The notes under the pieces: generated by a model
The model's input: only the letters and a program-made list of their open reading frames with translations
Database searches by the model: none
What the model was told of the DNA's origin: nothing
Source of the DNA: Zygnema cylindricum
Lineage: Eukaryota > Streptophyta > Zygnematophyceae > Zygnematales > Zygnemataceae
Direction of reading: 5' to 3'
Length of the DNA stretch: 64,000 nt
NCBI GenBank assembly: GCA_037447655.1
Contig: JBBHKE010000055.1
Coordinates: 124,001-188,000, forward strand
Position numbers and translations under genes: made by a program
Part shown: piece after piece, positions 10,610 to 21,349 of the stretch
Numbering within the stretch: the stretch's first letter is position 1
How the letters are laid out: the number at the start of each line of letters is the position of its first letter

Positions 10610-13600
10610 GGTTATGGGCCCACCCTCTACGGTACCAATCTTTAATGGATTTGGCTTCATATACTGGGAAAGTATGATGATAGGAGCTCTATGCGAAAAA
10701 AGATCTCGGGGGATAGTGAGTGGACGATTGGGGCGTCCATCAAGTCTTGGAATTCCTTTAGGGTTTGAATGAAGCAGATTCACAAAGAAAGCAGGTACAT
10801 CGTCAACGGAGGAGACAAAGGAAGGAGAGGTGGTGGACAAAGGAGCGGAGAAGGAGACGACCACACCAATAGCAAGTGGTTCAACATTCATGTCACCTAT
10901 TCCGAGGAACGAGGAGAATGATACTCAAACCTGGGATTTCAACTATATGGTGGTAAAACACTTTATCCTACGCCATCTTACTCAAGGACTTGCATGTTCT
11001 CATTTGCAGGTAGAAAGGGCATTCGATCTGTGGATGGCTCTCAAAGAGATATACCGAAGTGGTACGATTCAGCAACAACAGTTGGCTGATCAGAAAGTTA
11101 AGGAATATGTATACAAAAGGGGGAAAATGTTGGATTTTTGCAATGAGTTTGCTACACTTTTCATGGAGCTAGAAAGTGCGGGAAAAGATTTTAGTGAATA
11201 AGAAAAGGTTAACTGTTTATTGATGAAGTTACCCGATGAGTTCGAGAACATGGTCAACCGTGTGGAGGACTTGCCGAACTCAAGGTGGATATAGAACTCA
11301 GTGGTAGGGATGATTCTCGTTCGGGAGAATACGATTGAGATCCAAAGGGGAGGAAAAAGTGGCCAAGCCTTGGCAACTTCGACCGATTCGAGGAACAAGG
11401 ATTCTTGGAAACCAGTCGGAAACTATGGGGGAAGGGAGCAAAAAAATCAGGCCGACGAGTTCGGGCCAAGGGCTCCCAAAGGTTTATGTCATTTTTGCAA
11501 GAAATCAGGGCAGTATATGGCAGAGTGCACTAAGCTAACTCAGCTTAGGTTAAAGGAGGGGCAGACCGGTGGTACCCCGAGAGGAAAGAAAAAGGCCCTT
11601 GTGACACAGGTACATGAGGCGGAATCCGAGGACGAGGACGATGAGCTCTTTTTGGATGAGGAGTTGGAGGCGAAAAACGAGGTCGAAATTCCACGAAGGC
11701 ATAGATGTGCTTACGGTTGATTGAAAGGTGAAGCAGGCTCGATTATAGATTCAGGTGCCTCCATGCACATGTGTAAGGATAGGCACTTGTTCACTAAGAT
11801 AAGAAAGATTCCCACCGTAGAGATAGAGTACGCAGATGGGAGGATAGTCACCACTACTCTTGTAGGATCGGTAGATCTGAAAATGTTATTAGAAAGAAAG
11901 ACATCCATAGTGACATTCTCCGATGTATTGTTTATTCCGGAGCTGAACAAAAACCTCATCTCTACATCTTTATTAGATGATAAGGGTTTTTTCACTAGCA
12001 CTAGGGAAGGAGTCTTTACTGCTAGTTTTGAGGAGGATGTCTATTTCATTGCTGAGAAAGGTAGCCATGGGATGTTTAGGCTGATTTTAAGTAATGAAAC
12101 GAAGAAACTTTATTATGCTGGTGTTCATGATATTATGATGTGGCATAAGAGGCTTGTGCATGTGAATCTAGACAAGTTAAGAGAGATGAAAAAGATGGGA
12201 GTGGTGGAAGGGATTAAGTTCAGTGAGAGTGATAATATAAGTGATTGTAGTGGATGTGCTCAAGGTAAAACACACAGATTACCCTTTCCTAAAACAGCCA
12301 CCTATAAGGGAGAAAAAATTCTAGATCTAGTACACACAGATATTTGGGGACCGGCTAAAGTGCCCTCATCGGGGGGGAAGAGATTTATGATGACTATCAC
12401 TGATGATTGGTCTCGGTATTCCCGGGTGTATTTTTTGAAAAACAAGTCCGAAGCTCAAGATTGTTTTAGACAATATAAAGCATGGAGCGAAAAACTCCAT
12501 GAAACTCCAATCAAGAGAATAAGGAGTGACAATGGTGGAGAGTATACTTTTAACCAGTTTGAGGATTATTTAACGGAAGATGGGGTTCAACACCAAAAGA
12601 TAGTTCCAAAAAACCCGGAACAGAATAGGGTAGCTGAAAGGTTAAATAGATCACTAAGTGATAGTGTTAGAAGTATGTTGTCAGATAAGAAAATAGGAAA
12701 AAGGTTTTGGGCAAAAGCAATGAACTGTGCTAATTACCTCAAAAATAGAGTTCTTACTTCAGCTATAAAAGATCAAACACCTTATGAGAGATAGACAAGC
12801 TGGAAACCAAACATATCTCACTTAAAGGTTTTCGGCAGTAAGGTATTCAGTCTAGATACAGATCGGTCTAATTGGAAGCTAGATCCTAAAGGAAAACCGG
12901 GATACTTATTAGGATATGATGAGGATGTTAAAGGATATACAGTTTATGATCTAAAAATGGAATATATAATCTTAGTAAAACATCTAGTAGTTATGGATGA
13001 AAGAAAGTCTGTGGATCCCTTCAAATATACATAGTCAGTAAAAATCAGATTTGAGTCAAAAAATTCCAATGACTTTGAGCTTCCTAACCATCCAAGTTTT
13101 AGAGAAGATGACATTCTTGCAGGTACAAATTAGACCGAAAAGGACTCGGCTGTGGAAACTCCAGTGACAACTCTACCCGAAGCGGAAGACGTGGTGGAAA
13201 TTGATTCGGAATCAAGGGATAGGGGAGAAGCCGAGTTTGTTCGAAAGAATCCACGAGACCATCTATTCCGGCCTCTGATTTTGAGGGGGGAAGGAGAAGT
13301 AGCAAAAGACTGCAAGAAAAACAGGTTAATAAGAAGGTAACTCAACTATCTCATCAAGATGAACCTCAAACTTATAGAGAGGCGATGACTTGTCCAGAAA
13401 GAAACCGGTGGAAGACAGCCATCAATGAGGAGATGGCCTCAATTATGTCAGCCGATACTTGGGAGCTGGTGGATTGTCCACCTAACCGAAAACCAATCGG
13501 TTGTAAGTCGGTTTTCAAATTAAAACTGAACCCAGATAACACAATCGAGCACTACAAGTCCAGATTAGTGCAAAGGGATTTACACAAAAGTAGGCAATTG

Positions 13601-14938
13601 ACTACGAGGAAACCTTTGCCCCCGTCGTCAAATTTCCCTTTGTCCGCATACTTCTCAGTCTGGTAGCAGCGAAAGACATAGAAGAGCACCAAATGGACAT
13701 CAAGACATCCTTTTTGCATGGAGAATTGGAAGAGGAGATCTTCATGCGACAACCCGAAGGGTTTGTGGAGGAAGGAGAGGAGAGTAAGGTATGCCGGCTG
13801 ATTAAATCTCTCTATGGTTTGAAACAGGCGCCTCGACAGTGGAATAAGAAGCTTGATGAGTTTCTTACCGGTCTGGGATATATCCGGATCAGCACAGATC
13901 ACTCAATCTATGTTTTCGAAGATGAGGAAGGTTTTATATTTATTGCAATTTATGTTGATGATTTACTTGTTTTAAGTAAATCAATGGAAAAAATTAATAA
14001 ACTTAAAACCTATCTGAAGGTGAGATTTGAAATAAAGGCTATGGGGGAAGCAAAATATATTTTGGGAATTCAAGAAGAAAGAGACTGATAAAGAAAAATT
14101 ATAAGATTGACTCAAAATGAAGCAATAGGGAACATGCTTGAAAAATTTCAGATGGATAAAGCTAATAGTTGTACAACTCCAATGGAGTTGAAGAAGGGAA
14201 GTGAGGGGAGTGAGGAAGAAGGAGTCATAGTCTTAGACGAGGAATTATCTCTTGAAGAACAGAAATTCATGCAGACTATTCCTTACAGTGGGAAGTCTAA
14301 TCTATTTTATGAATTGTACCCGGCCGGATTTAGCTGCAGCTGTAGGAGTGCTGAGTAGAAGTCTAAATGCTCCCACTAAGAGGGATTGGGAGGCAGCTAA
14401 GAGAGTCTTTAGATATTTAATAAAAACTAGGGATCTATGGTTGCTTTTGGGTGGGGAGAATACTGACATCACTACTTGGAGTGAAACCAGTTATGGTAAT
14501 GCTCCGATGAGGAGATGCACTTCTGGATATGTATTATATGTGGGTGATGGGGCTTGCTGTTGGAGTAGAAAACAACAAAAAGTTATTGCTTAGTCCACTA
14601 TGGAGGTTGAGTATATGGCCTCTTGCTCTGCTGTAAAAGAATTGATGTGGGTGAACTCTTTGCTTGGTGAGCTTGGTCACCTTAAGAATGGTGTGCATAA
14701 AATATTTTCTGATAATCAGGCAGCAATCGCTATTTTTGCCAATCCTAAAAATCATTTTAAATCCAAACACATGGACATTAGACTACGCTTTGTTAGAGAG
14801 AAAGTAGAAAACAAAATAATCCGTTTAGAGTACCGACCAAATAGTGAGATGGTAGTTAATATGATGACCAAACCTGTGCCTTCCCCTAAGCTAATTTTCT
14901 GCAGAGAGAAGTGTGGTATGAATTTAAAGATTGACTAG
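10590..14938 (+). pseudogene. CopI gag-pol polyprotein, broken
   Basis: The frame enters from U5 (ATG at 10590) through the primer site into gag (MGPPSTVPIFNG). Stops interrupt gag at 10770, 11199 and 11292 and lie before the protease at 11718. Zinc knuckle C-x2-C-x4-H is changed to CHFCKKSGQYMAEC (His to Gln). The protease DSGA site is intact. Integrase has the WHKR-x-VHV and CSGC zinc site and D, D, E catalytic motifs, then a TAG stop at 12792 where CopIV and CopVII have Trp. Downstream are stops near 13032 and 13130 and frameshifts around 13290 and 13570-13690. Reverse transcriptase keeps YVDD (13949-13960), and RNase H is broken by a stop at 14591. Compared with CopVI it is the same subfamily with far more damage. 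Confidence 0.85.
10610..10624 (+). promoter_or_regulatory. CopI primer binding site (half-tRNA-iMet type)
   Basis: GGTTATGGGCCCACC directly follows the LTR. It is a 15 of 15 complement of the anticodon arm of the plant initiator tRNA-Met (recalled as GGTGGGCCCATAACC). The ATG at 10614-10616 is in the gag frame. Confidence 0.85.
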
Positions 14939-16218
14939 AAAATAAGGGGAGTGTTGAAATTAATGATCTTTTAAAGTAATTTCTAGGTCTGAATAGATAT
15001 ATAGAAAGAAGCTGAGGCACTCTACCTCTAACTTCTCTCTCTAACTCTCAAACTTTTCGCAGTCATAGAGCAATTGGAGAGGAAGCTAAAGCCATGGCTA
15101 CCTAGGCTCTCCAGAGGTTTACAGGATATAAATATTAGTTTATTTACCATTAGGGGTTTATTTACTAAAAGTATATGTGATACCTCCAGGATTTGATCCT
15201 GGTACTTGCCGGACGGTAAGCTGTCGGTAGGCGGTAGCCTTATCCGTTAACTCTAGACCTAGTGTTACGTTCTATAGGGTTTGATACTTAGTGTTGTTTT
15301 TGAAAACTTAGTTTCGTGCGTACAGAGCGTTTCGTGCGTGCGCGTGTTCGCGTGCGTGCGCATTTACGCGATGTAGTGTGGAGGTTCGAATTGATTTGCG
15401 GATTGGGGGAGTAAATGTACGAAGAAAATTAAATGTACGTGAAGGACTAATTGAGTGGCGCGGAATGCGCAATGTAAATGGACGGCGGATCGCGAAGCGA
15501 TCCGATTTGAAATTTTCGAAGTGTGAAAATGTACGCATGGCGTACGAAACAAAATGCGACAAGCGCATTTATTACAAGGGACGCGCTTGCGGTACGAAAA
15601 TGATTTCGATTGTACGAGGTTTCGACAAGTGGATTTTTATGACCACGCGGCGCGACATCAAAGGTGCCGATTAAGAGCGACGGACGGCGGATATAGGCCG
15701 CCAAGTTTTTTATGTAGTGGTGACGCGAAATCGCGTCAATCACACGATATTTATTTTTGGACGTTCCGGATTGTTTCACAAGTGATTCGTGGTACACGTG
15801 GAAGGCGGATGGCGTCCGCCGATATTTCCAAGGGATCATATTGTTTGATGACGTGTTAATTAGGTGGACCGTACATATACGATGTCGGTTCACTATGTGG
15901 ATTTATCTACGGGTGACTAAGCAAGTTGTCACTTATGACGCGGATATGTGGATGCGTCGGTGTAAATATTTGGAGTAACATTGTTTTGTCTTTTGCGTTA
16001 TTATAAATTAGTGTTGATTATGATGTTTATATTTAAGTGATCAATTAGGGTTTTGATAGTTTAATTTGTGTGTGTACAATATCATACTTGTAGACAAGTG
16101 TACGCTTACGATTGCTTGACTCTCAGGTGTACGCTTACGATTAGTTTTATTTAATGACAGTTATGTAATTTACGTTGGTTATTTTGACACTTAGTGATTT
16201 GTTAACAGCTCACAAGTG

Positions 16219-16226
16219 TATATATA
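16219..16226 (+). promoter_or_regulatory. TATA box of CopII LTR
   Basis: TATATATA followed by gg lies 427 bases before the LTR end. The identical box in LTR2 is at 18531-18538, and the solo LTR at 35051 keeps it. It is the best core-promoter candidate in this family. Confidence 0.55.
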
Positions 16227-16435
16227 GGTTTGAGCTTCATTAGAATAATAATCAATGCTGGTTAGTAAAGTGGGGACCGAAGATGTAGTATTTTAGGGTT
16301 GCCGATTAGGTCATGCACTTTGAATGATATAATGATTATACTCTGATTATACTCTTGTTTATGTGTGATGCATTTGTGTGTTATTATTTATTTATGTTTT
16401 TATATATGTTTGATATGCATTGTTTATGCATTTGT

Positions 16436-16529
16436 CCTAGGGTTTGTTTATGTCGATTATTCCATCAAACCTTAGATGTTGTCATAGGGTTTATTTATGT
16501 TGATTATTCCATGAAACCCTAAATGTTGT
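16436..16529 (+). repeat. 47-bp tandem repeat x2 in CopII LTR
   Basis: Units 16436-16482 and 16483-16529 each contain agggtttgtttatg-type starts and ccatcaaacctta-type ends, so each can fold as an inverted repeat. LTR2 has the same pair at 18748-18841. The related solo LTR at 35051 has three units. Confidence 0.75.
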
Positions 16530-16645
16530 TGTATGTTAAATGGAGGATGCATTTCAAATGATTGTTCGTCGACCTATTTTTGGCTTAGCTTTTTGCATGA
16601 TAGTTTGGGTCGCTTCTGCGGTCTATTTTAGACCAAAGAACAACA

Positions 16646-16659
16646 GGTTATGGGCCCAC
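16646..16659 (+). promoter_or_regulatory. CopII primer binding site (half-tRNA-iMet type)
   Basis: GGTTATGGGCCCAC directly follows the 5' LTR, 14 consecutive matches to the anticodon-arm complement of initiator tRNA-Met. The ATG inside it leads into no long frame in this element. Confidence 0.85.
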
Positions 16660-17603
16660 ACCCCATCTATCATATGTTACGTTAAGTCGAGATAGGTTTG
16701 TGTCACATGCATTGTAGCGGGTTAATATTGTCCTTGCTGGTTGTATTGCAGTAATGGTGTCTGTGTACCCATGAGATCGGCCTTATCATAGTGTTGGTAT
16801 GTGCCGAGTTTAATCTTGCATCGCCCCAAGGGTTAACTTAGTGACAGTGTCGAAATGTCTACCCTCAATGAAAATGATTTATTTTGAGAATCAATATTTT
16901 AGTTTTGGAAAATAAATGTTTATTTTTAATGAAGCATTTCGAAATGTGGAGTGTCATTTAGTGGAGAGATGTGGAAGGAGGAGTTTCGACGTTTGGGGGA
17001 GAGATCCGAAAGGTGGAGTTGTGGCATTTGGTGAAAGATCTGAATTTGTGGATCTATAATTATGGGATGTTATGAGATTTTATTTTTCGGATTGTTGGTA
17101 GTTTTGGGAAATGTAACATTATTGGAGCTTAAAATTGGGATAGAGAATGTAGATTTTATTTACTTTTATTTTTAATGTTTTATTTTGTGGGATTAAGTAC
17201 GCGGGTCGCGAAATTTAGAAAATTTGGAAAGTTTTATTTTTTGGAAATTGTTATGGTAGTTAGAGGAAAATGTAGTAATTTTTGTTGGAATTTTATTTAT
17301 TATTGGTAGAATTGATTTTCGGAAAATAGTTTATTATTTATGTATTTTTATGGGAAATTTTCGGATTTAGATATTGTTGAGAAAAGAGAAAAGAAAATGA
17401 AAATATATATATTATGTATTATGAAATTTGGATGGTATGTGGAGTTAGCGGAAGCGATGGTGGAACAAGTGAGAAAATTCTGGCGGAGGCATTTGGAGGA
17501 TTAAGATGGAGAAGGCAGTTGAAAGCAGGTGTGACAGCAGGTAACATTGGTGACAGCTTATGACGTGGCGCCATGGATGCACGAGACTAATTTTTCGGGG
17601 GAG
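16660..17603 (+). other. CopII internal non-coding region
   Basis: These 944 bases have no gag or pol similarity; frames are short and stop-rich. The sequence is G/T-rich on the plus strand in its second half, with repeated gtggag and ggaaa words (16930-17330). It ends at the polypurine tract cgggggag before LTR2. Confidence 0.8.
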
Positions 17604-18957
17604 TGTTGTTTTTGAAAACTTAGTTTCGTGCGTACGGAGCGTTTCGTGCGTGCGCGTGTTCGCGTGCGTGCGCATTTACGCGATGTAGTGTGGAGGTTCG
17701 AATTGATTTGCGGATTGGGGGAGTAAATGTACGAAGAAAATTAAATGTACGTGAAGGACTAATTGAGTGGCGCGGAATGCGCAATGTAAATGGACGGCGG
17801 ATCGCGAAGCGATCCGATTTGAAATTTTCGAAGTGTGAAAATGTACGCATGGCGTACGAAACAAAATGCGACAAGCGCATTTATTACAAGGGACGCGCTT
17901 GCGGTACGAAAATGATTTCGATTGTACGAGGTTTCGACAAGTGGATTTTTATGACCACGCGGCGCGACATCAAAGGTGCCGATTAAGAGCGACGGACGGC
18001 GGATATAGGCCGCCAAGTTTTTTATGTAGTGGTGACGCGAAATCGCGTCAATCACACGATATTTATTTTTGGACGTTCCGGATTGTTTCACAAGTGATTC
18101 GTGGTACACGTGGAAGGCGGATGGCGTCCGCCGATATTTCCAAGGGATCATATTGTTTGATGACGTGTTAATTAGGTGGACCGTACATATACGATGTCGG
18201 TTCACTATGTGGATTTATCTACGGGTGACTAAGCAAGTTGTCACTTATGACGCGGATATGTGGATGCGTCGGTGTAAATATTTGGAGTAACATTGTTTTG
18301 TCTTTTGCGTTATTATAAATTAGTGTTGATTATGATGTTTATATTTAAGTGATCAATTAGGGTTTTGATAGTTTAATTTGTGTGTGTACAATATCATACT
18401 TGTAGACAAGTGTACGCTTACGATTGCTTGACTCTCAAGTGTACGCTTACGATTAGTTTTATTTAATGACAGTTATGTAATTTACGTTGGTTATTTTGAC
18501 ACTTAGTGATTTGTTAACAGCTCACAAGTGTATATATAGGTTTGAGCTTCATTAGAATAATAATCAATGCTGGTTAGTAAAGTGGGGACCGAAGATGTAG
18601 TATTTTAGGGTTGCCGATTAGGTCATGCACTTTGAATGATATAATGATTATACTCTGATTATACTCTTGTTTATGTGTGATGCATTTGTGTGTTATTATT
18701 TATTTATGTTTTTATATATGTTTGATATGCATTGTTTATGCATTTGTCCTAGGGTTTGTTTATGTCGATTATTCCATCAAACCTTAGATGTTGTCATAGG
18801 GTTTATTTATGTTGATTATTCCATGAAACCCTAAATGTTGTTGTATGTTAAATGGAGGATGCATTTCAAATGATTGTTCGTCGACCTATTTTTGGCTTAG
18901 CTTTTTGCATGATAGTTTGGGTCGCTTCTGCGGTCTATTTTAGACCAAAGAACAACA
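17604..18957 (+). repeat. CopII 3' LTR
   Basis: It is the same length as the 5' LTR (1354 bp) with two differences by eye. It ends gaacaaca and is followed by the cttag duplication. Confidence 0.93.
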
Positions 18958-19689
18958 CTTAGTTTAACATTAACACGTAGAATTATTCATTTAACTGAAA
19001 CTGTTTACGGGAGACATAGATCCATTAAATGTAAAAATATAGATTAAAGTACGGATAAGAAACGAATACCGCGCGTTTATTTCTCTAGCGAAACGAATAC
19101 CGCGCATGTATTTATTACGCCTACGATTAAATGTGAATTTAATCAGACGGCCGGAATTAAACGCCGAGATCGCGGAAGAGGATTTCGGCGGTTCTTGGTC
19201 ATCGCCACATCGAATGAACCGTGGCGGAATGACATTGGTTCGCGGAATCTCCGAGGATTAAGGGAGCGAATCCGGATATACCACGTGTCGACATTTAGGC
19301 CATGTCGTACAGTGTTCGTATAGAAAGTACACCGGCAGTTGTACTTTTGTGTATGGAAGTGTAACCTGATTGGCTCCGTACATCAGTAGATACAGTCTGT
19401 GAGAGATATATGACTTAGAAAAATTAGGAGATAGGACCCTCTCTCCCAATGAGCTTCTGTACAAAAGGTCAAATTTGACCCGCCATAACTTACTGCTCGA
19501 GGAGGAAATTCAGAGATTCTTTTTGCTATTGACTCAGGGGAGTCTTCCCTTCACAGGGGTGAAGTTGGTCAGAGTTTATGTCTACCGGGGTGGCAGGTGT
19601 TCTTGCTGAAACACAAAGGGGTTAGGGTTATCTTAGAGGCTTTTTGGAAGCTGTCCACTCTGAAGACTTATGGAGGTCTCAGAGTTTCA

Positions 19690-20631
19690 CCCTGGCAAGC
19701 AAAAACTCTGACCGACTACACCCCTGTGTAGCGTGGACTCCCTTGAGTCGGCAGCAAAAACAATTAATGAAAATGGTCCACTGAGTGAGAAATAATTATA
19801 TAGCAAAGTTTGCCTATTTATATAGATGCTCTTTGGGAGAGAGGCGACTACCTAGCAAAATTATTCTAAGTCCTAAAACTCCTCTCTAAGCTCCGTAGTA
19901 CTAAGGTACGGTCCAAACGTAAGACTGTACCGTACAAGAAAGTACAGGCACCGTCGTACTTTATGTACGGTCAATGTACGACATCGTAATAATATGACAC
20001 TTGTCACATCCGGAATTATCATCTTGCGTTCCGGAAATCCCGCAATCCACTTGGATCCTGCCACGTGTCATTCGGAGTGGCGGTGCCCGAAAACGCCAAG
20101 TTGCCCACTCCTGAATCCCGACTCGCACCTCGACCGTTCGATTAAGACCAACATTTGAAATTGGCCGTCTAAATAATTGCTCGATATTTGTTTCACATTT
20201 GGAACAAATGCGCGATATCCGTTTCGAGATAATCCGTAGTCCGTACAATACAAACTGTATCTATGTCTTACTACCCCGTTAAATGAATCAGTCTAACAGT
20301 TTATGTTTGTTTAATTATCGTACCCTATACATTATAGCACAGGTCATTGACTACAGGATAAGGCTACAGGCTACCGAAATCTTGATGGACGGCAGGTACC
20401 ACGATCAAATCCTTGATCCGTCATGACATTTTTTGGTAAACCTACCAAAACTTACAACGTGTCTCTCTTTATAGGCAGCATGGCAGCCATGGCTCTAGAT
20501 GTCTCTCCAACCTTCAGTGGCTGCAATAAATGTGGGGGTTTGGAGAGTGGAGCGAGAGGCAGGCTGCCTTTTCTGACTTCCACTTAATAATTTTCCTTTA
20601 TTCAGACCTAGAAAATACATACATTTCAACA
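19690..20631 (-). repeat. CopIII 3' LTR, main part
   Basis: This continues from 9253-9499 across CopI. On the minus strand it starts tgttgaaatgtatgt at 20631. It carries the U5 hairpins in inverse view: ctacac-ccct-gtgtag (19716-19731) and gactc-cctt-gagtc (19736-19749). A U3 hairpin atttgtttc/ggaacaaat is at about 20187-20210. Confidence 0.85.
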
Positions 20632-20644
20632 CTCCCCTTATTTT

Positions 20645-21343
20645 TTAGGCTACTTTCCTTTCAACTCCTACCAAATACATTTTTCTTTTATTTTTATTTT
20701 TTCTTTTCTTCGCATAAATCTTTAAGGAAATAATCTCATTTCCAAAAAGGTCTGTTAGATGAGCTGAAATAAACATTACATCTTGTTGATCACACATTTT
20801 ATTTAGCATCCCACTTTTCATAAATCTGAACAAAAAATTTATCCACCTCATCTTTTTTCCATCCACACAAAATCCATTTTTTCTCTTGCAATTCAAACAA
20901 TCATGCCCATCTCCAATCTGCAACACACACCCTGATGCTAACCCGTTTATAGGCACACCTTCATAGATGGCATCACTCCCATTAGTGATGTCACAACCAT
21001 TACCCCCCAAATTTATCCTTAAATCAAGAGTCCCCACTAAGTTCCTCATAAAATTTACATCTTCCGAACTCATATTTTTATCCATGATAATAACCCCATT
21101 TTCTGAACTTTCCTCAATTTGTCCCACGGAATTCTTTCCACTATCACTTTCTATATTTATTCCCAAAAAATATTTCTCCTCCCCTAAACTTTTAATCAAA
21201 TATTCCTCTTCTCCCATATTCTTTAGAGCCCCCTTTAGATTTATTTCTCCCCTTTCCTCGGTATCCGTTGAAGTCTCCTTTTTCGGCCAATTTTCTGTTT
21301 TCAAAATATCTATGAAACTATACTCAATATTTTGAACTCCCAC
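20645..21343 (-). pseudogene. CopIII deleted RT/RNase H reading frame (232 aa)
   Basis: This minus-strand frame is open for 232 codons and keeps, in order, scraps of the copia C-terminal region: GEEKYFLGI (RT connection, as GEAKYILGI in CopVI), ENGVIIMDKNMSSED (as EEGVIVLDEELSPDE), NLGGNGCDIT followed by GSDAIYEGVP (RNase H WSDASYGD), SGCVLQIGDGHDC, then CDQQDVMFISAHL (CDNQAAIAISANP) and GNEIISLKIY. Between these blocks, tens of residues of the usual domain are missing, including the RT active site and the YRQ-GSLIYF block. It is therefore a patchwork of in-frame deletions, not a working enzyme. It ends just before the polypurine tract. Confidence 0.6.
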
Positions 21344-21349
21344 AAGTTT

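Larger units (their letters stand above)
15292..16645 (+). repeat. CopII 5' LTR
   Basis: It starts tgttgtttttg and ends gaacaaca. It contains perfect hairpins: cggatcgc-gaa-gcgatccg (15486-15504), tgacgcga-aa-tcgcgtca (15721-15738) and ggcgga-tggcg-tccgcc (near 15804-15820). A TATATATA box lies at 16219-16226. Two 47-bp repeats are at 16436-16529. The open frames of about 100-150 codons here recur in LTR2 only because the LTRs are near-identical; they resemble no known protein. Confidence 0.93.
15292..18957 (+). mobile_element. CopII: young non-autonomous LTR element
   Basis: Two 1354-bp LTRs (15292-16645 and 17604-18957) flank a 958-bp non-coding interior. The perfect 5-bp target duplication is cttag (15287-15291, 18958-18962). 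The LTRs differ at only two positions that I could find by eye (a/g near 15317 and 17629; g/a near 16127 and 18439), so insertion is very recent. A half-tRNA-iMet primer site follows the 5' LTR and cgggggag precedes the 3' LTR. The interior has no frame resembling gag or pol, so the proteins must come from another element. This is the LARD or large-TRIM type of organisation. Confidence 0.92.
9500..19689 (+). mobile_element. CopI: Ty1-copia element containing CopII
   Basis: The 5' LTR is 9500-10609, followed at once by the primer site. Gag-pol runs to 14938, then the tract aaaataaggggag. The 3' LTR is 14952-15291 plus 18958-19689, split by CopII. Flanks are cccag (9495-9499) and ccctg (19690-19694), a 4 of 5 match, inside the 3' LTR of CopIII. 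The LTRs start TG and end CA. Confidence 0.9.
14952..19689 (+). repeat. CopI 3' LTR, interrupted by CopII
   Basis: The first part is 14952-15291 (starting tgttgaaattaatga) and the second is 18958-19689 (ending gagtttca). The 5-bp target cttag of CopII is duplicated at the break (15287-15291 and 18958-18962). The second part carries the hairpins gactc-aggg-gagtc and cttcac-aggg-gtgaag at about 19530-19565. Confidence 0.9.

Noticed and set aside
10614-10616. Alternative reading of the conserved GTTATGGGCCC block as merely a conserved gag codon motif and not a primer site
   Set aside because: CopII has the block directly after its LTR without any gag frame, so protein coding alone cannot explain it; position after the LTR and tRNA complementarity fit a primer site.
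15447-15893. 148-codon minus-strand frame and other long frames in the CopII LTRs, repeated at +2312
   Set aside because: They are identical only because the two LTRs are near-identical; they overlap frames on both strands, lie in a hairpin-rich non-coding LTR and resemble no protein I know.
16400-16535. Possible CRISPR-like array (47-bp repeats in CopII LTR)
   Set aside because: Only two or three contiguous units without spacers, in a plant LTR.
20967-21335. 122-codon plus-strand frame opposite CopIII
   Set aside because: It is the complement of the minus-strand RT/RNase H remnant, whose conserved blocks are real; the plus frame has no similarity.
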